DNA from: Firmicutes bacterium TM09-10
GTDB lineage: Bacteria > Bacillota > Clostridia > Lachnospirales > Lachnospiraceae
Direction: 5' to 3'
Length of the DNA stretch: 64,000 nucleotides
NCBI GenBank assembly: GCA_003481005.1
Contig: QUKC01000019.1
Coordinates: 359-64,358, forward strand
Every line of letters starts with the position of its first letter. Position 1 is the first letter of the stretch. A program made the position numbers and the translations under genes. Shown piece by piece: positions 43,890 to 53,727 of this stretch. A model generated the notes under the pieces. The model searched no databases. It was not told the DNA's origin and was given only the letters and a program-made list of their open reading frames with translations.

Positions 43890-44900
43890 TTACAGCAGCT
43901 GGATTCCGTGGGCTTCCGCTTCTTTGCGGATTTCCTCTGGCCAGATGGAGCACTGTACTTCTCCGATGTGCGCCTTGCGCAGGAAGAACATACAGATACG
44001 GGACTGACCGATACCGCCGCCGATGGTGTAGGGCAGCTCTTCCTTGAGGACTGCTTTCTGGAACGGAAGCTCTGCGCGCTCGGGGCAGCCGGCTTTTTCC
44101 AGCTGGGACAGCAGTGCCTCTTTGTCCACGCGGATACCCATAGAGGACAGCTCCAGGGCGATGTCCAGAACAGGATAGTAAACAAGGATGTCGGCGTTTA
44201 ATGCCCAGTCATCGTAGTCGGGTGCACGGCCGTCGTGGGGCTCGCCGTTTTCGAGCTTATCGCCGATCTGCATGATGCAGACAGCGCCCTTCGCTTTGGT
44301 GATGAAATATTCACGCTCCTTGGGCGTGTTGTCCGGGAACATGTCTGCAAGCTCCTGGGTGGTGATGAAGAAAATCTCACGGGGCAGAATCTCTTCGATG
44401 TAATCATACTGGATCGCCATGTACATTTCCGTTTTGCGCAGCGCCTTGTAAACGTCGCAGACGGTTGCCTTTAAGGTTTCCAGGTTGCGGTCCTTTTTGT
44501 CAATGATTTTTTCCCAGTCCCACTGATCGACGAAAATGGAATGGATGTTGTCAGTCGTTTCGTCGCGGCGGATGGCGTTCATATCCGTGTAAAGACCTTC
44601 GCCAAGAGAAAATCCGTATTCCTTGAGCGCGTAGCGTTTCCATTTTGCAAGGGACTGTACAACCTCTGCGCGGTAATCGTTCTGCTCGAGAATGCCGAAG
44701 GAAACCGGGCGCTCATAACCGTTTAAGTTATCGTTCATGCCGGAAGCGGGATCGACGAATAACGGAGCAGAGACACGCAGAAGGTTTAAATGACGGACCA
44801 GAAGACTCTGGAAAAAGTCTTTCACCGTCTTAATACCGATCTGGGTATCGTGCAGGTTCAGGGCGGAGGAATAATTCTCCGGGATGATTAAGTGTTCCAT
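43890..44900 (-). CDS. asnA: Aspartate-ammonia ligase AsnA
   Basis: 336 aa, full length. It makes asparagine from aspartate, ammonia and ATP; class II aminoacyl-tRNA-synthetase fold. Recognisable stretches: RVSAPLFVDPASGMNDNLNG, FSLGEGLYTDMNAIRRDE, SIFVDQWDWEKII and LPYTIGGGIGQSRICMFFL. AAGAGGT lies 4 bp before ATG 44900; the frame extends upstream but the family starts here. Its promoter overlaps the 3' end of the YfhO gene. The leader of about 145 nt has two hairpins but no T-box sequence. The stop codon abuts palindrome copy 8. Confidence 0.96.
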   Translation of the reverse strand: MEHLIIPENYSSALNLHDTQIGIKTVKDFFQSLLVRHLNLLRVSAPLFVDPASGMNDNLNGYERPVSFGILEQNDYRAEVVQSLAKWKRYALKEYGFSLGEGLYTDMNAIRRDETTDNIHSIFVDQWDWEKIIDKKDRNLETLKATVCDVYKALRKTEMYMAIQYDYIEEILPREIFFITTQELADMFPDNTPKEREYFITKAKGAVCIMQIGDKLENGEPHDGRAPDYDDWALNADILVYYPVLDIALELSSMGIRVDKEALLSQLEKAGCPERAELPFQKAVLKEELPYTIGGGIGQSRICMFFLRKAHIGEVQCSIWPEEIRKEAEAHGIQLL

Positions 44901-45049
44901 ATTACCTCTTTTCTGCCGCAGGGCGGCATATTTCAATAATCTTAGGAAGCTGTAAAAAAGTGCAGCGGACGTTGGATTCTGACAGAAGCTCAGGGAATCA
45001 GGAATCAAACGTCTTATGGTGCAGGTACGAAACGCTGCACCAGTTAAAA

Positions 45050-45078
45050 ATTATAGCATAAAATCAGCCGGGTGTCAG
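45050..45078 (-). promoter_or_regulatory. asnA promoter
   Basis: On the minus strand: CTGACA (45078-45073), 17-bp spacer, TATAAT (45055-45050). The -35 box overlaps the stop codon of the upstream YfhO gene. Confidence 0.78.
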
Positions 45079-47576
45079 GATTTTTTTCCCAAACGCTTCT
45101 GAGCAACTCCGATTCCGATAAACACAAGCAGGCAGATCAGGCTGACGATCAGACCGGTGGTCAGACCTGCAGGGCGGTAGGAAAGCTCAATCGTGTGGCT
45201 GCCCTCCGTCAGCGGAACGGATAGAAATACACCATCATACACGTCGTAGTCTGCGGCTTCTCCGTCCACCTTCATCGTCCAGCCGGGTTCGTTTGCGATG
45301 GATAAAATCAGCCGACCGGCTTTGGTGACGTCGACATGTCCGGTTACATGGCTGGAATCATAAGAATCTACCGTAAAGGGCTGCTCAGAGAGCGTCTGCA
45401 GTGTGCGGGACAAAACCGCTTCATCCAGGCGCACGACAACGGCATTCAGCACGCTATCTCCGTCGTTGGTCAGCGTTACATGGTCGCCGGTCTCGTGACG
45501 GCCGAGATCGAGAATATAGTCATATTTGACTTTTTTATACGTTTTGTTGACGCTGGCGGAAGAGATCGAAACGGTATCGATCTTGGAGCTTTTACAGTAA
45601 GCGTAGTAATGCCCCTCCGTGTATACATCAAAGAAAGCCTGATTGCCGGATTCCTCTGATTCGATGGGAACAAAGAGCGGATCGGAGGTTGAAACAGAAG
45701 CCGCCATCTGATTCTGTACCTCGAACGGGTCGGAGGTCTCTTCAGAAAAATCAGAGGAAGAAAGATCCTGTCCATCCTGCAGGATAAATCCCGCAGGCAG
45801 CGTATAGTTGTTTTGGTACAGGTAAACGCCGTCCTGCTCGTCGATCAGCGTGTAGAGGCTGGAATCCTCTGCATCGGAGCGGGAAAACAGGTAGCGGACA
45901 TTTAGAAGTGCTGCGGAAAGCGGCGTCTGACCGTCAAAGCAGTAAAATACCTTGCTTTCGCTCATGCCCATGCGGTCGTACCAGTCCTGAACCGCCGCGT
46001 TGGAGGTGGAAGAAAACAGCGACGCTGTCGGATAGCCTGCCAGCGCGCCGTCATTTTTGGTGACGCGGCTGAGCTTTTCGTAGCGGTAAAAATCGGAATC
46101 TTTTTCTTCATTACGAGCAACTAACTCCCGGTAGGCGGGAATGCTTTCCAGATAGCTGCTGCGGCTGGTGGTGGAAACGCTCGTCAGCGCCATGTTGTAG
46201 GTGGATTCAAAAGCGACCAGCGCCAGCACGGCGATTGCAATCGCGCGCTGATACGGGAGGCTGTCTGCAGGCTGTTTTTCTTTCCCTTTTTTCCAGGCAT
46301 AGAGCAGCAGCGCGTAGGCAGCAAGCAGGCAGGCGCTCAGCACAAAGGTGCCCTGGGTAAAGGCGTCGTCCTCCACGAGCTTTCCTGCCAGCAAAAGATA
46401 ACCGAGCCCGCAGATGAGGGAGACAAACAGCTCGCGCATGGTAAAGCCGTCGAGCTTTGAAAATGCCTCATAGCACATCAGCAGCACGAGCAGGATGTAC
46501 AAAAAGGACTGACGTGCCGGAAGCGAATCCGGGTAGTTGAAACCGTGCCAGATGAAATTCAGGGTATTGACCGAGAAGCTGACGATGAAAAAGGCGCATA
46601 ATACCAGTCTGCCGAGCTTTTCCTTCAGAGGGATTTTTCGGTTGACGATATAGAGCGGAATCAGGAAAAAGACTGCGCTGGAGCAGAAAATATTCGGCCA
46701 GTGATCCAGACCGGTTTCCCTGGATACACCGGTCGCATGCCGCGCGATTACGTCGAAGAAGGAAAAGTACCAGTTGATCTTTTCCGGAAAGTTGAATTCG
46801 GAAAATTCAGTCGCATGCAGGGCAGCGATTTCCGGGATCAGCAGCACGGAGGCGAGACCGCCAGCCAACAGGGAAAATAAAGCAAAACGTCCGATTGCGC
46901 CAAGCAGCCTTGCGCGGAACGCTTTCCAGCCATCAGAGCCAAACAGGTTCGGCACGAGCACGAGAAAGTACAGGCACAGGAAGATGCAGACCATGATGGA
47001 AAGGTAATAGTTCGATAAAATGCACAGCCCGAGGGTGATGCAGTAGAGGCTGTATTTTTTTTCGAAGACCAGCTTTTCCAGACCGAGAACGATCAGCGGA
47101 GCGAGGACGAGGGTATCCATCCACATGACGTTCCAGTTATATGCGGCAACGAAGCCGGACATCGCATAAAATGTGGAAAAGAACAGGACAGAAAGATCGT
47201 TTGTGTGGAATTTTTCTGTCAAAAGCCAGGAAAAGGTGAAGCCGCACAGACCGATTTTGAAAACGACCATGTAGCTCATAAATTCGATTAAATATTTTTC
47301 GGGCAAAAGGAGCATCAGCCAGTTGAACGGGCTTGCGCTGTAGTAGCCGTAAAGAGACAGGTAATTGGAGCCCATACCGATGCGCCAGGAGTAGTAGAGC
47401 GGTTCGCCGTCGCGCACTTTCCGGACAAATTCTTCCAGAAAGGGGACGTACTGATGGTACATGTCGGAGTGCATGAAGCTCTGATCTCCGAAGGGATAAA
47501 TGCCGTTGCCGATAAAAATCGCCATCATGGAAAGAAACGGCAGCAGGAAGGAAAAGAAACAGATCTTTTTTTTCAT
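45075..47576 (-). CDS. YfhO-family membrane glycosyltransferase-like protein
   Basis: 833 aa. An N-terminal and central polytopic region with about twelve membrane helices (FGDQSFMHSDMYHQYVPFLEEFVRK near the start is typical of YfhO), then a large outside domain and a last membrane helix near 800-825. YfhO proteins of B. subtilis and Listeria add sugars to lipoteichoic acid on the outer face. GGAGG lies before ATG 47576; the upstream extension of the frame is inside the neighbouring gene. It starts 22 bp after the LTA-synthase-like gene, so the two probably make and decorate the same polymer. Confidence 0.9.
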   Translation of the reverse strand: MKKKICFFSFLLPFLSMMAIFIGNGIYPFGDQSFMHSDMYHQYVPFLEEFVRKVRDGEPLYYSWRIGMGSNYLSLYGYYSASPFNWLMLLLPEKYLIEFMSYMVVFKIGLCGFTFSWLLTEKFHTNDLSVLFFSTFYAMSGFVAAYNWNVMWMDTLVLAPLIVLGLEKLVFEKKYSLYCITLGLCILSNYYLSIMVCIFLCLYFLVLVPNLFGSDGWKAFRARLLGAIGRFALFSLLAGGLASVLLIPEIAALHATEFSEFNFPEKINWYFSFFDVIARHATGVSRETGLDHWPNIFCSSAVFFLIPLYIVNRKIPLKEKLGRLVLCAFFIVSFSVNTLNFIWHGFNYPDSLPARQSFLYILLVLLMCYEAFSKLDGFTMRELFVSLICGLGYLLLAGKLVEDDAFTQGTFVLSACLLAAYALLLYAWKKGKEKQPADSLPYQRAIAIAVLALVAFESTYNMALTSVSTTSRSSYLESIPAYRELVARNEEKDSDFYRYEKLSRVTKNDGALAGYPTASLFSSTSNAAVQDWYDRMGMSESKVFYCFDGQTPLSAALLNVRYLFSRSDAEDSSLYTLIDEQDGVYLYQNNYTLPAGFILQDGQDLSSSDFSEETSDPFEVQNQMAASVSTSDPLFVPIESEESGNQAFFDVYTEGHYYAYCKSSKIDTVSISSASVNKTYKKVKYDYILDLGRHETGDHVTLTNDGDSVLNAVVVRLDEAVLSRTLQTLSEQPFTVDSYDSSHVTGHVDVTKAGRLILSIANEPGWTMKVDGEAADYDVYDGVFLSVPLTEGSHTIELSYRPAGLTTGLIVSLICLLVFIGIGVAQKRLGKKS

Positions 47577-47598
47577 AAAAAAGGAAATCCTCCGCGGT

Positions 47599-49398
47599 TT
47601 AGTCAAAAAGCAGGTAATACTGCAGGGTCTGATAATCATAAAGCAGATCTTTTTGCTTGGATGCAGTGGTAAAGGTTCCGTCGGACAGCGATACATGGTT
47701 GGCTGAAATGACGGGTACCTCCGTGCGCAGCTGCGACAGGAAGTTATCGTAAGCGGATTTTGGAAGCCCGGCGGCGTCCAGCGTCTTTGCCGCAAGATAG
47801 TTTGCACTGATTTCCAGGTCGCTTTCCGCTTCGATATCGAAGTTTGCCCAGATAAAGAACGGAACCTTGTAGCGCAGCGCCTCTTCCTCGTCGGTTAAGT
47901 CCGCGTCATCTTTGCCGTTTAATTTCCAGACCGGACGTACGACGGAATCGGCGGGCTGATGATCTCCGAAAAAGACGATCATGGTAGGTTCCTCCTGTGC
48001 TTCAAAGTAAGAAACCAGGTTCTGGATGGCGCTGTCAGACAGCCTGATCAAGGACAGGTACGCCGGAAGCAGCTTGGAATCCGAGCCTTCTACCGTGATA
48101 TCGGGGGAAAAGTTGTCGTAATCCGCCCAGTCACTGTAGGAGGAATGGTTCTGCATCGTCACGTTGAATAAAAACAGCGGCGTGTCCGCATCTTTTTCCT
48201 CGTAGAGCTTTATGATCTTTTCATAGTTGCCCTCGTCACTGACATATTTGCGCACAAGGGGAGAATCTGTGAAAAACTCCTGAAAGTGCATCTCGTCGAA
48301 GCCGAGCCTGGGATAAACGAGATTTCTGTCCCAGCCGGCGGCGCGGTACGGGTGCATCGCAATCGTGTAGTAGCCGAGGGAGGAAAGATAGGAGGCCATC
48401 GAAGGCGTCTCTTTTTTCACATACTGCTGATACGGGATACTTCCATAAGGAAGAAACGCCATTGAAGCGCCGGTCAGGTATTCAAATTCTGTGTTGGCAG
48501 TATTGCCGCCCTTGACGGAGACATTTAAGTGACCGGAAATCGTGTTATCCGCGCCGCCGAGCAGGCTGTGCACGAAGGGCATATAATCCTCGTTCGTTGT
48601 AAAATCGCCGAGCACGGACGGATCGGAAAACGCCTCGTTCATGATGACGATAATGTTCGGCTTTTGTGCATTGTCCGAGGATGTTCCAGCGGCTTCCTGA
48701 GAGCCGGTATCATAGGATGCCAGCAGCTCCCTGGTGTTTTCTGCGCTGTAACCGGAGGGCTTATCGACAGAAATGTACTGAAGCTCCATTAAAAACGCAG
48801 TTACAGTACCATTTTTAAATTGAATCGTCGTCGGAGTGAAAAGCTTGTTGTAAAGGTGAAGCTTCTGCTCGACGATGTCCTCGCTGTGCAGCATTTTCGT
48901 GTAGCCAAAGCATAAAAGACCGCAGGAAAGCGCGAGGCAGACGCGGGCAATCAGGGCTTTTTTATTTTTTTTCGGAAAGCCTTTTTTCTGGAAAAATTCC
49001 AGAACCAGAAGCAGGACAAAACAGATCAGCACGATTACTGCGGTGCGGTTCAATTTGTATTCGTAGTTGTCCGCTACGCTGGCAGCGGTCGAGATCGAAA
49101 GAACGTCCCACGGCTGGATGGGCGCGCCGCGAAATTCCAGGACGAAATAGTTTGCAAGACCGTAAATGGCGCAGAAGGCGGTTTCGATGCCAAGTGCGCG
49201 GCTGATCCTGCCGGTCAGTGCAAATAAAAACAGTGCTGCAAATTCAAACAGCGCCAGATTCATCCCCTGTATATACGGTTTCATGGTCTGGAACGGATTA
49301 TGCGTGTACCATTCCAGCAGATAAAAATTCAGAACAGGGCCGATCAGCAGAAAAATCCAGGGACTGTTTTTTTTCAGCCAGACAATCCATTTTTTCAT
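47599..49398 (-). CDS. LTA synthase-family sulfatase-fold membrane protein
   Basis: 599 aa. Five N-terminal membrane helices (to about 165) and an outside alkaline-phosphatase/sulfatase-fold domain. Metal and nucleophile pattern of LtaS: Glu in IVIMNEAFSD, Thr in GGNTANTEFEYLTG, and Asp-His in FFGDHQPAD. It probably polymerises glycerol phosphate or a related head group from a lipid donor. GAGGAG lies before ATG 49398. It is the first gene of a two-gene unit with the YfhO-like gene. Confidence 0.9.
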   Translation of the reverse strand: MKKWIVWLKKNSPWIFLLIGPVLNFYLLEWYTHNPFQTMKPYIQGMNLALFEFAALFLFALTGRISRALGIETAFCAIYGLANYFVLEFRGAPIQPWDVLSISTAASVADNYEYKLNRTAVIVLICFVLLLVLEFFQKKGFPKKNKKALIARVCLALSCGLLCFGYTKMLHSEDIVEQKLHLYNKLFTPTTIQFKNGTVTAFLMELQYISVDKPSGYSAENTRELLASYDTGSQEAAGTSSDNAQKPNIIVIMNEAFSDPSVLGDFTTNEDYMPFVHSLLGGADNTISGHLNVSVKGGNTANTEFEYLTGASMAFLPYGSIPYQQYVKKETPSMASYLSSLGYYTIAMHPYRAAGWDRNLVYPRLGFDEMHFQEFFTDSPLVRKYVSDEGNYEKIIKLYEEKDADTPLFLFNVTMQNHSSYSDWADYDNFSPDITVEGSDSKLLPAYLSLIRLSDSAIQNLVSYFEAQEEPTMIVFFGDHQPADSVVRPVWKLNGKDDADLTDEEEALRYKVPFFIWANFDIEAESDLEISANYLAAKTLDAAGLPKSAYDNFLSQLRTEVPVISANHVSLSDGTFTTASKQKDLLYDYQTLQYYLLFD

Positions 49399-49585
49399 AA
49401 AACTCCTCTTTTCGTGTAAGGTAAATTCGTTTTCTGTTCCATAATAGTCAGGACTTTGAGGGATGTCAAGGGAGGAAAACGCATATATATAAGAAACAGA
49501 AAAAGCTTTCGTTTTTCTTAATAAAGTTTAAATAGGAAAAAAAGAAAGCCTATGTTACAATAAACCAACTGGAGGAAATGCGGAC

Positions 49586-50635
49586 ATGGACGATAAAAAA
49601 AGGGATCTGATCCCGGTGGCGGCGATTGCTCTTTTTCTGGTAATTATCATCGCGCTGTGCGCAGTACGGCTGCATCAGCGCAGGGAGACACGGGCAGAGA
49701 TCGCAGAAACGGAAAGCACGCAGATATGGTACAGCGAGGAACAGGCAGAGTCTGCAGAATCAGAGACGAAGGACGCAGCGGATCAGACGGAAGAAACGAC
49801 AGGAGAGAAAAAGCAGACGGCGGAAAGGGGACAGCAGGAGGATGAGGCGCTGACAGAGCATCCGGACAGCAAACTTCCCGCAGGCAAAGGGAAGGAAAGT
49901 CAGGGTGCCAAGCAGGAGGGCACCCACCGGACGGTGAGCGGAAACGATCCGTTATCCGGCGCGGAGAGTGCGAACAAGACAAACGAAGAGATGCTTCTGG
50001 AGATGTCCGGTTACTGGGAACAGGATAATATGGACGCGGTGGAGGATCTGGCGATGCTGCCCTGGTATATGAGGATGTCGTCGGATATTTCGGATGCAAA
50101 CAGCTTTTATTATTATGGCGAGCGCAGCAGCGCAGGACAGCCGGACGGAACCGGAATCGCCTGCTATGCGGATAACGCCTATTACTACGGCGAGTGGTCG
50201 AATGGCAAACGCGAAGGCAACGGCAAGTGGGTGCGCTTTTACGTTTATTATGACGATGACACCACGTCGGATCGCGCGTACCGCGAGCATATGTATGCCG
50301 GAGAATGGAAAAACGATCTGCCGGACGGTGAAGGACAGGAGCATTACGAGCTGGATATGAGCAAGGCTGCCAAAAAGGAGCGCTACATCCAGAATGTGAT
50401 CGGAACGTTCCGCAGCGGCTTCTACAGCGGAGAAATGTACCTGACGACGTTAAATTGGGACGGCAATCAGGAAGAGTGGAACGGCTTTGCGGACGCGGGA
50501 ATCTGGAGCCCCTACGGAGCCGGTTCGAACCGTAAGGAGGTACCGGTCTGCCAGGATGTGGACGATGATAACAATTACCTTTGGCTGTCCGTGCGCGACA
50601 ACAAGAATCGTGGAATCTATGAGCTGATGCCGTAA
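49586..50635 (+). CDS. Membrane-anchored MORN-repeat protein
   Basis: 349 aa. One N-terminal membrane helix (about 9-27), a long acidic, low-complexity linker (30-125) rich in Glu, Gln and Lys, then a domain with MORN-type repeats: YYGEWSNGKREGNGKW and YAGEWKNDLPDGEGQEHY, plus a weaker FYYYGERSSAGQPDGTG. Probably located outside the cell. MORN repeats mediate protein or lipid contacts; no enzyme motif is seen. GGAGG lies before ATG 49586. It stands alone between the LTA operon and tRNA-Leu. Confidence 0.8.
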   Translation: MDDKKRDLIPVAAIALFLVIIIALCAVRLHQRRETRAEIAETESTQIWYSEEQAESAESETKDAADQTEETTGEKKQTAERGQQEDEALTEHPDSKLPAGKGKESQGAKQEGTHRTVSGNDPLSGAESANKTNEEMLLEMSGYWEQDNMDAVEDLAMLPWYMRMSSDISDANSFYYYGERSSAGQPDGTGIACYADNAYYYGEWSNGKREGNGKWVRFYVYYDDDTTSDRAYREHMYAGEWKNDLPDGEGQEHYELDMSKAAKKERYIQNVIGTFRSGFYSGEMYLTTLNWDGNQEEWNGFADAGIWSPYGAGSNRKEVPVCQDVDDDNNYLWLSVRDNKNRGIYELMP

Positions 50636-50640
50636 AATGC

Positions 50641-50670
50641 TTGACAGAAGTTTCAAAAGTTCGATATAAT
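50641..50670 (+). promoter_or_regulatory. tRNA-Leu promoter
   Basis: TTGACA (50641-50646), 18-bp spacer, TATAAT (50665-50670), starting 6 bp after the MORN gene stop codon. Confidence 0.88.
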
Positions 50671-50731
50671 AATTAAGTTATACGAAAGAGAAGCGTTCGG
50701 CAGCCGAAACAACCGGCTGCCGGAGCGGTGA

Positions 50732-50811
50732 GCGGTCATGGCGGAATTGGCAGACGCGTTGGTTTTAGGTGCCAATGGGCAACCGTGTGGGTTCGAGTCC
50801 CACTGACCGCA
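50732..50811 (+). tRNA. tRNA-Leu (anticodon TAG)
   Basis: Acceptor arms GCGGTCA/TGACCGC, anticodon stem TTGGT/GCCAA with loop TTTAGGT giving TAG, T-loop TTCGAGTC. About 80 nt with a longer variable loop, as expected for class II. Confidence 0.95.
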
Positions 50812-50829
50812 TGAAATTGGATAAAAAAA

Positions 50830-50897
50830 GAAAAGGGATGCCGAACCGGCAAACAGGGATTTGAAGCTGCTGTTTTGTCGGGCGGCATCCCTTTTCG
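50830..50897 (+). terminator. Terminator of tRNA-Leu
   Basis: A 14-bp stem (GAAAAGGGATGCCG against CGGCATCCCTTTTC) enclosing a second small hairpin (AAACAG/CTGTTT). Confidence 0.75.
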
Positions 50898-50992
50898 CTG
50901 TCAGGCTTTGCGGCGGAGCAATTCGTGGGATCTTTCAGAATTGACTTATGTCAGACAGCAGACAGGACGCTGTATGCAAAAGGAGGAATATC

Positions 50993-53650
50993 ATGGAGGG
51001 GACTTTAGATTACAGATGGCAGAAAAACGGTATGGCGCTGGGGGGAATCGGCGCGGGAAGCGTGGAAATCTGCCAGAACGGAGAGCTGCGGGAATGGGAC
51101 ATCTGCAACATGGGCAAATGGGGAAGCCCGGATGTGCGGAAACAGAAAAAGCTATATGATTACGACGCCCATGTGCTGCCGTTTACGGTTCGTGCCAAGC
51201 TTGCAGGAAAGGAGCCGGTTGTACGCAGACTTTGTCATGACCGGGACAACGGCGAATTTCGGTCACTGATGTATTCGTGGTACAAAGAAATCGAAAAAAT
51301 CCGCTGGAATCCGAATTTCCCGGTCTGCAGGCTGCAGTATGAGGACAGCGGGCTTCCTATAAAAATTGAAGCAGAGTTTGCGTCCCCGTTTGTGCCGGGA
51401 CAGGAAGCACTCGCAGGCACACCGGGTTTTTATGTGACTTTTACAATCACCAATCCTTCCGATCAGGAAGCGGAGGTTTCGATTCTTGGTAAATTGAAAA
51501 ATCCGGTCAACCGCGGGACGGAACAGAGATGTTTGAGAAATCAGCTGACGGCTGAAAAAGGCTGTGCGCAGATCGTGATGAAGAGCGATTCCAAAAAGTC
51601 GAACGCATCCAATGGAAGTCTTGCATGGAGCGTTTCCGCGGATGAGGTCAGCTGGATTTTAGGGGAATTTGCACCGTATTTTACCAATTATGTCATGCAC
51701 AGCATGTTCGGCGTGACGGAGGAATCCTATCTGTTTGATTTTCAGGATACCGGAAAGCTGACAAACCTCGGGACAGAGACACTGCCGGAGTTTGGCACAG
51801 AGCTGACGGAAGAAGAAATTTCCCTGATGGATGAGCAGGAGCTGGATGCGATTTTTGAAAAGCTTTTGCAGATCGCATGCGTCAGACATCCGTATGAAAG
51901 AGTGCACCACTTTGACGAAAAGCTGCTGACGCAGCCGGAAATGAAACGGGAGTTTATCATTGCGAGCATTCGTCAGATAAAACGAATTTTTCCGGATGAA
52001 AACGGACAGGAAAACTGGGGCGATTCCACACTTTGCGGCAGCTGTAAGCTTGCACCCGGCGAAAGAAAACAGATCCGTTTTGTGATCGGCTGGCATTTCC
52101 CGAACCATTTCGGAGATTCCGGACGCTTTGAGGGACACTGGTATGCAAAGCGTTTTGCAGATGCAGGAGAAGTCGTTGCGTATCTGAATCAGGAGCGGGA
52201 GACGATTCTTCCTGCGGCAGAAGATTTTTCCGTTTTATTAAAAAATACGAGCGTACCGCACGAGCTTGCGGATGTGTGGTCGGATCATTTGAGCACACTG
52301 ATCAAATGCTCTTGGTGGACGAAACGGGGCGAGTTCGGCATGTGGGAGGGCTACGGCAGCTGCGGCTTCCACACGACAGATATCACTTACCAGGGTTCGT
52401 TTGGTATTCTGGCATTGTTCCCGAACCTTCAGAAAAAACAGATGGAAATGGGCGCAAAATTCCAGCGTGAGGACGGACGCGTGCACCATTTCTTTACACC
52501 GGACTTATCCGCTGTGGACGACGGCTACGACCGCGTGGACATGAACCCGCAGTTCGTGCTGCTTGTGTGCAGAGATTATCTCTGGACAGGCGACCGGGAA
52601 TACCTTACACGGATGTGGCCGCATATCGAAAAGGCGATGGACAACACGCAGCTTCTGGACGGCGATAAAGATGGTCTGCCGGATCACGATACGAGAGCCA
52701 ACACTTACGACGCGTGGGCAATGCAGGGAACGCCCGCTTATATCGCAAGCCTCTGGCTGGCAGCGTTAAAGGCTGCAGTGCGGATGGCACAGGATCTTGG
52801 AGAAAACGAACGCGCAGACGCGTGGAAAGAGCTGCTGGAAAAAGGCAGCATAGCTTTTGTGAAAAAGCTCTGGAACGGCAGATATTTCAGCCTCTGGGCG
52901 GACGGCGACAGGCGGGACGACTGCTGCATGACGGACCAGATCGACGGCCAGTGGTATGCGCGTCTGTTAGGGCTTGGCAATTTCCTGCCGCAGGATAAGA
53001 TCGACACAGCGACAGACTGTATCCTTGCAGAAAACTTCCATCCGGAATCCGGTCTGGTCAACGCCTCTTATCCGGCGCAGGCAACCCCGACACTGTATAC
53101 CTGGAAAAATGTGCAGATGGAGAGCAACTGGTCCGGCATCGAATATTCCTTCGCATCGTTCCTGCTCGAAAACGGCAGATATGAGGAAGCCGCGCAGATC
53201 GTGGAAACGGTTGAAAGAAGGCACACGCAGAATGGCAGACGCTTCAACCACGAGGAATGTGGGGAACACTACTATCGTGCGCTGGCATCCTGGGCAGTGT
53301 TACAGTCTTTGACTGGTCTAAAGGCAGATATGCCCAGAGAAAAGCTCAGCTTTTCGCCCGCCCTGCCTGAACTCACCGCGCCGTGGTTTGTGCCGGGCGC
53401 ATATGGCAAACTGAGCATTGCGGATAACAAAATCCGTATCGAATGCCTGGGCGGCAGCATGAAGTTAAAACAGCTTGGGATCCGCACCGGAATGGAAAAA
53501 GCGGTGGTGACAACTACGGGTGCGGCAGCAGAGAACGCCGCAGGCGCAGCACCCTGCGTGCAGACGCATGCGGATGGATTTTTGACGCTGGAGTTTGCGG
53601 ATGGACTGGAGTTTTGCAGCGGGATGGGCGTGCAGCTTGAAGGGGAATAA
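50993..53650 (+). CDS. GH116-family beta-glycosidase (GBA2-like)
   Basis: 885 aa. N-terminal beta-sandwich (about 1-300; GMALGGIGAGSVEICQNG) and a C-terminal (alpha/alpha)6 barrel. The barrel has FGMWEGYGSCGFHTTDITYQGS with the expected catalytic Glu region, TYDAWAMQGTPAYIASLWLAAL, and CMTDQIDGQWYARLLG with the Asp region. Family members are beta-glucosidases, beta-xylosidases or glucosylceramidases. No signal peptide, so cytoplasmic. AAGGAGG lies 7 bp before ATG 50993; the upstream part of the frame is not believed. It stands alone, without regulator or transporter. Confidence 0.92.
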   Translation: MEGTLDYRWQKNGMALGGIGAGSVEICQNGELREWDICNMGKWGSPDVRKQKKLYDYDAHVLPFTVRAKLAGKEPVVRRLCHDRDNGEFRSLMYSWYKEIEKIRWNPNFPVCRLQYEDSGLPIKIEAEFASPFVPGQEALAGTPGFYVTFTITNPSDQEAEVSILGKLKNPVNRGTEQRCLRNQLTAEKGCAQIVMKSDSKKSNASNGSLAWSVSADEVSWILGEFAPYFTNYVMHSMFGVTEESYLFDFQDTGKLTNLGTETLPEFGTELTEEEISLMDEQELDAIFEKLLQIACVRHPYERVHHFDEKLLTQPEMKREFIIASIRQIKRIFPDENGQENWGDSTLCGSCKLAPGERKQIRFVIGWHFPNHFGDSGRFEGHWYAKRFADAGEVVAYLNQERETILPAAEDFSVLLKNTSVPHELADVWSDHLSTLIKCSWWTKRGEFGMWEGYGSCGFHTTDITYQGSFGILALFPNLQKKQMEMGAKFQREDGRVHHFFTPDLSAVDDGYDRVDMNPQFVLLVCRDYLWTGDREYLTRMWPHIEKAMDNTQLLDGDKDGLPDHDTRANTYDAWAMQGTPAYIASLWLAALKAAVRMAQDLGENERADAWKELLEKGSIAFVKKLWNGRYFSLWADGDRRDDCCMTDQIDGQWYARLLGLGNFLPQDKIDTATDCILAENFHPESGLVNASYPAQATPTLYTWKNVQMESNWSGIEYSFASFLLENGRYEEAAQIVETVERRHTQNGRRFNHEECGEHYYRALASWAVLQSLTGLKADMPREKLSFSPALPELTAPWFVPGAYGKLSIADNKIRIECLGGSMKLKQLGIRTGMEKAVVTTTGAAAENAAGAAPCVQTHADGFLTLEFADGLEFCSGMGVQLEGE

Positions 53651-53675
53651 TTTGCAAAAGAGGAACGAAACAATA

Positions 53676-53717
53676 GCAATAGAATGCACGCTCAGCGCGC
53701 ATTCTATTGTTTTTTAG
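53676..53717. repeat. 35-bp palindrome family 1, copy 9
   Basis: Core 53676-53710 with centre CACGCTCAGCGCG, followed by T6. A partial duplication of the left arm (ACAATAGCAATAG) precedes it. With the T run it is a plausible terminator for the GH116 gene; it also lies 18 bp from the end of the convergent PBECR4-like gene. Confidence 0.93.
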
Positions 53718-53727
53718 AAGAAAAAAA

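Noticed and set aside
44901..45045. T-box or other riboswitch in the asnA leader
   Set aside because: No T-box sequence or specifier stem was found; only two simple hairpins.
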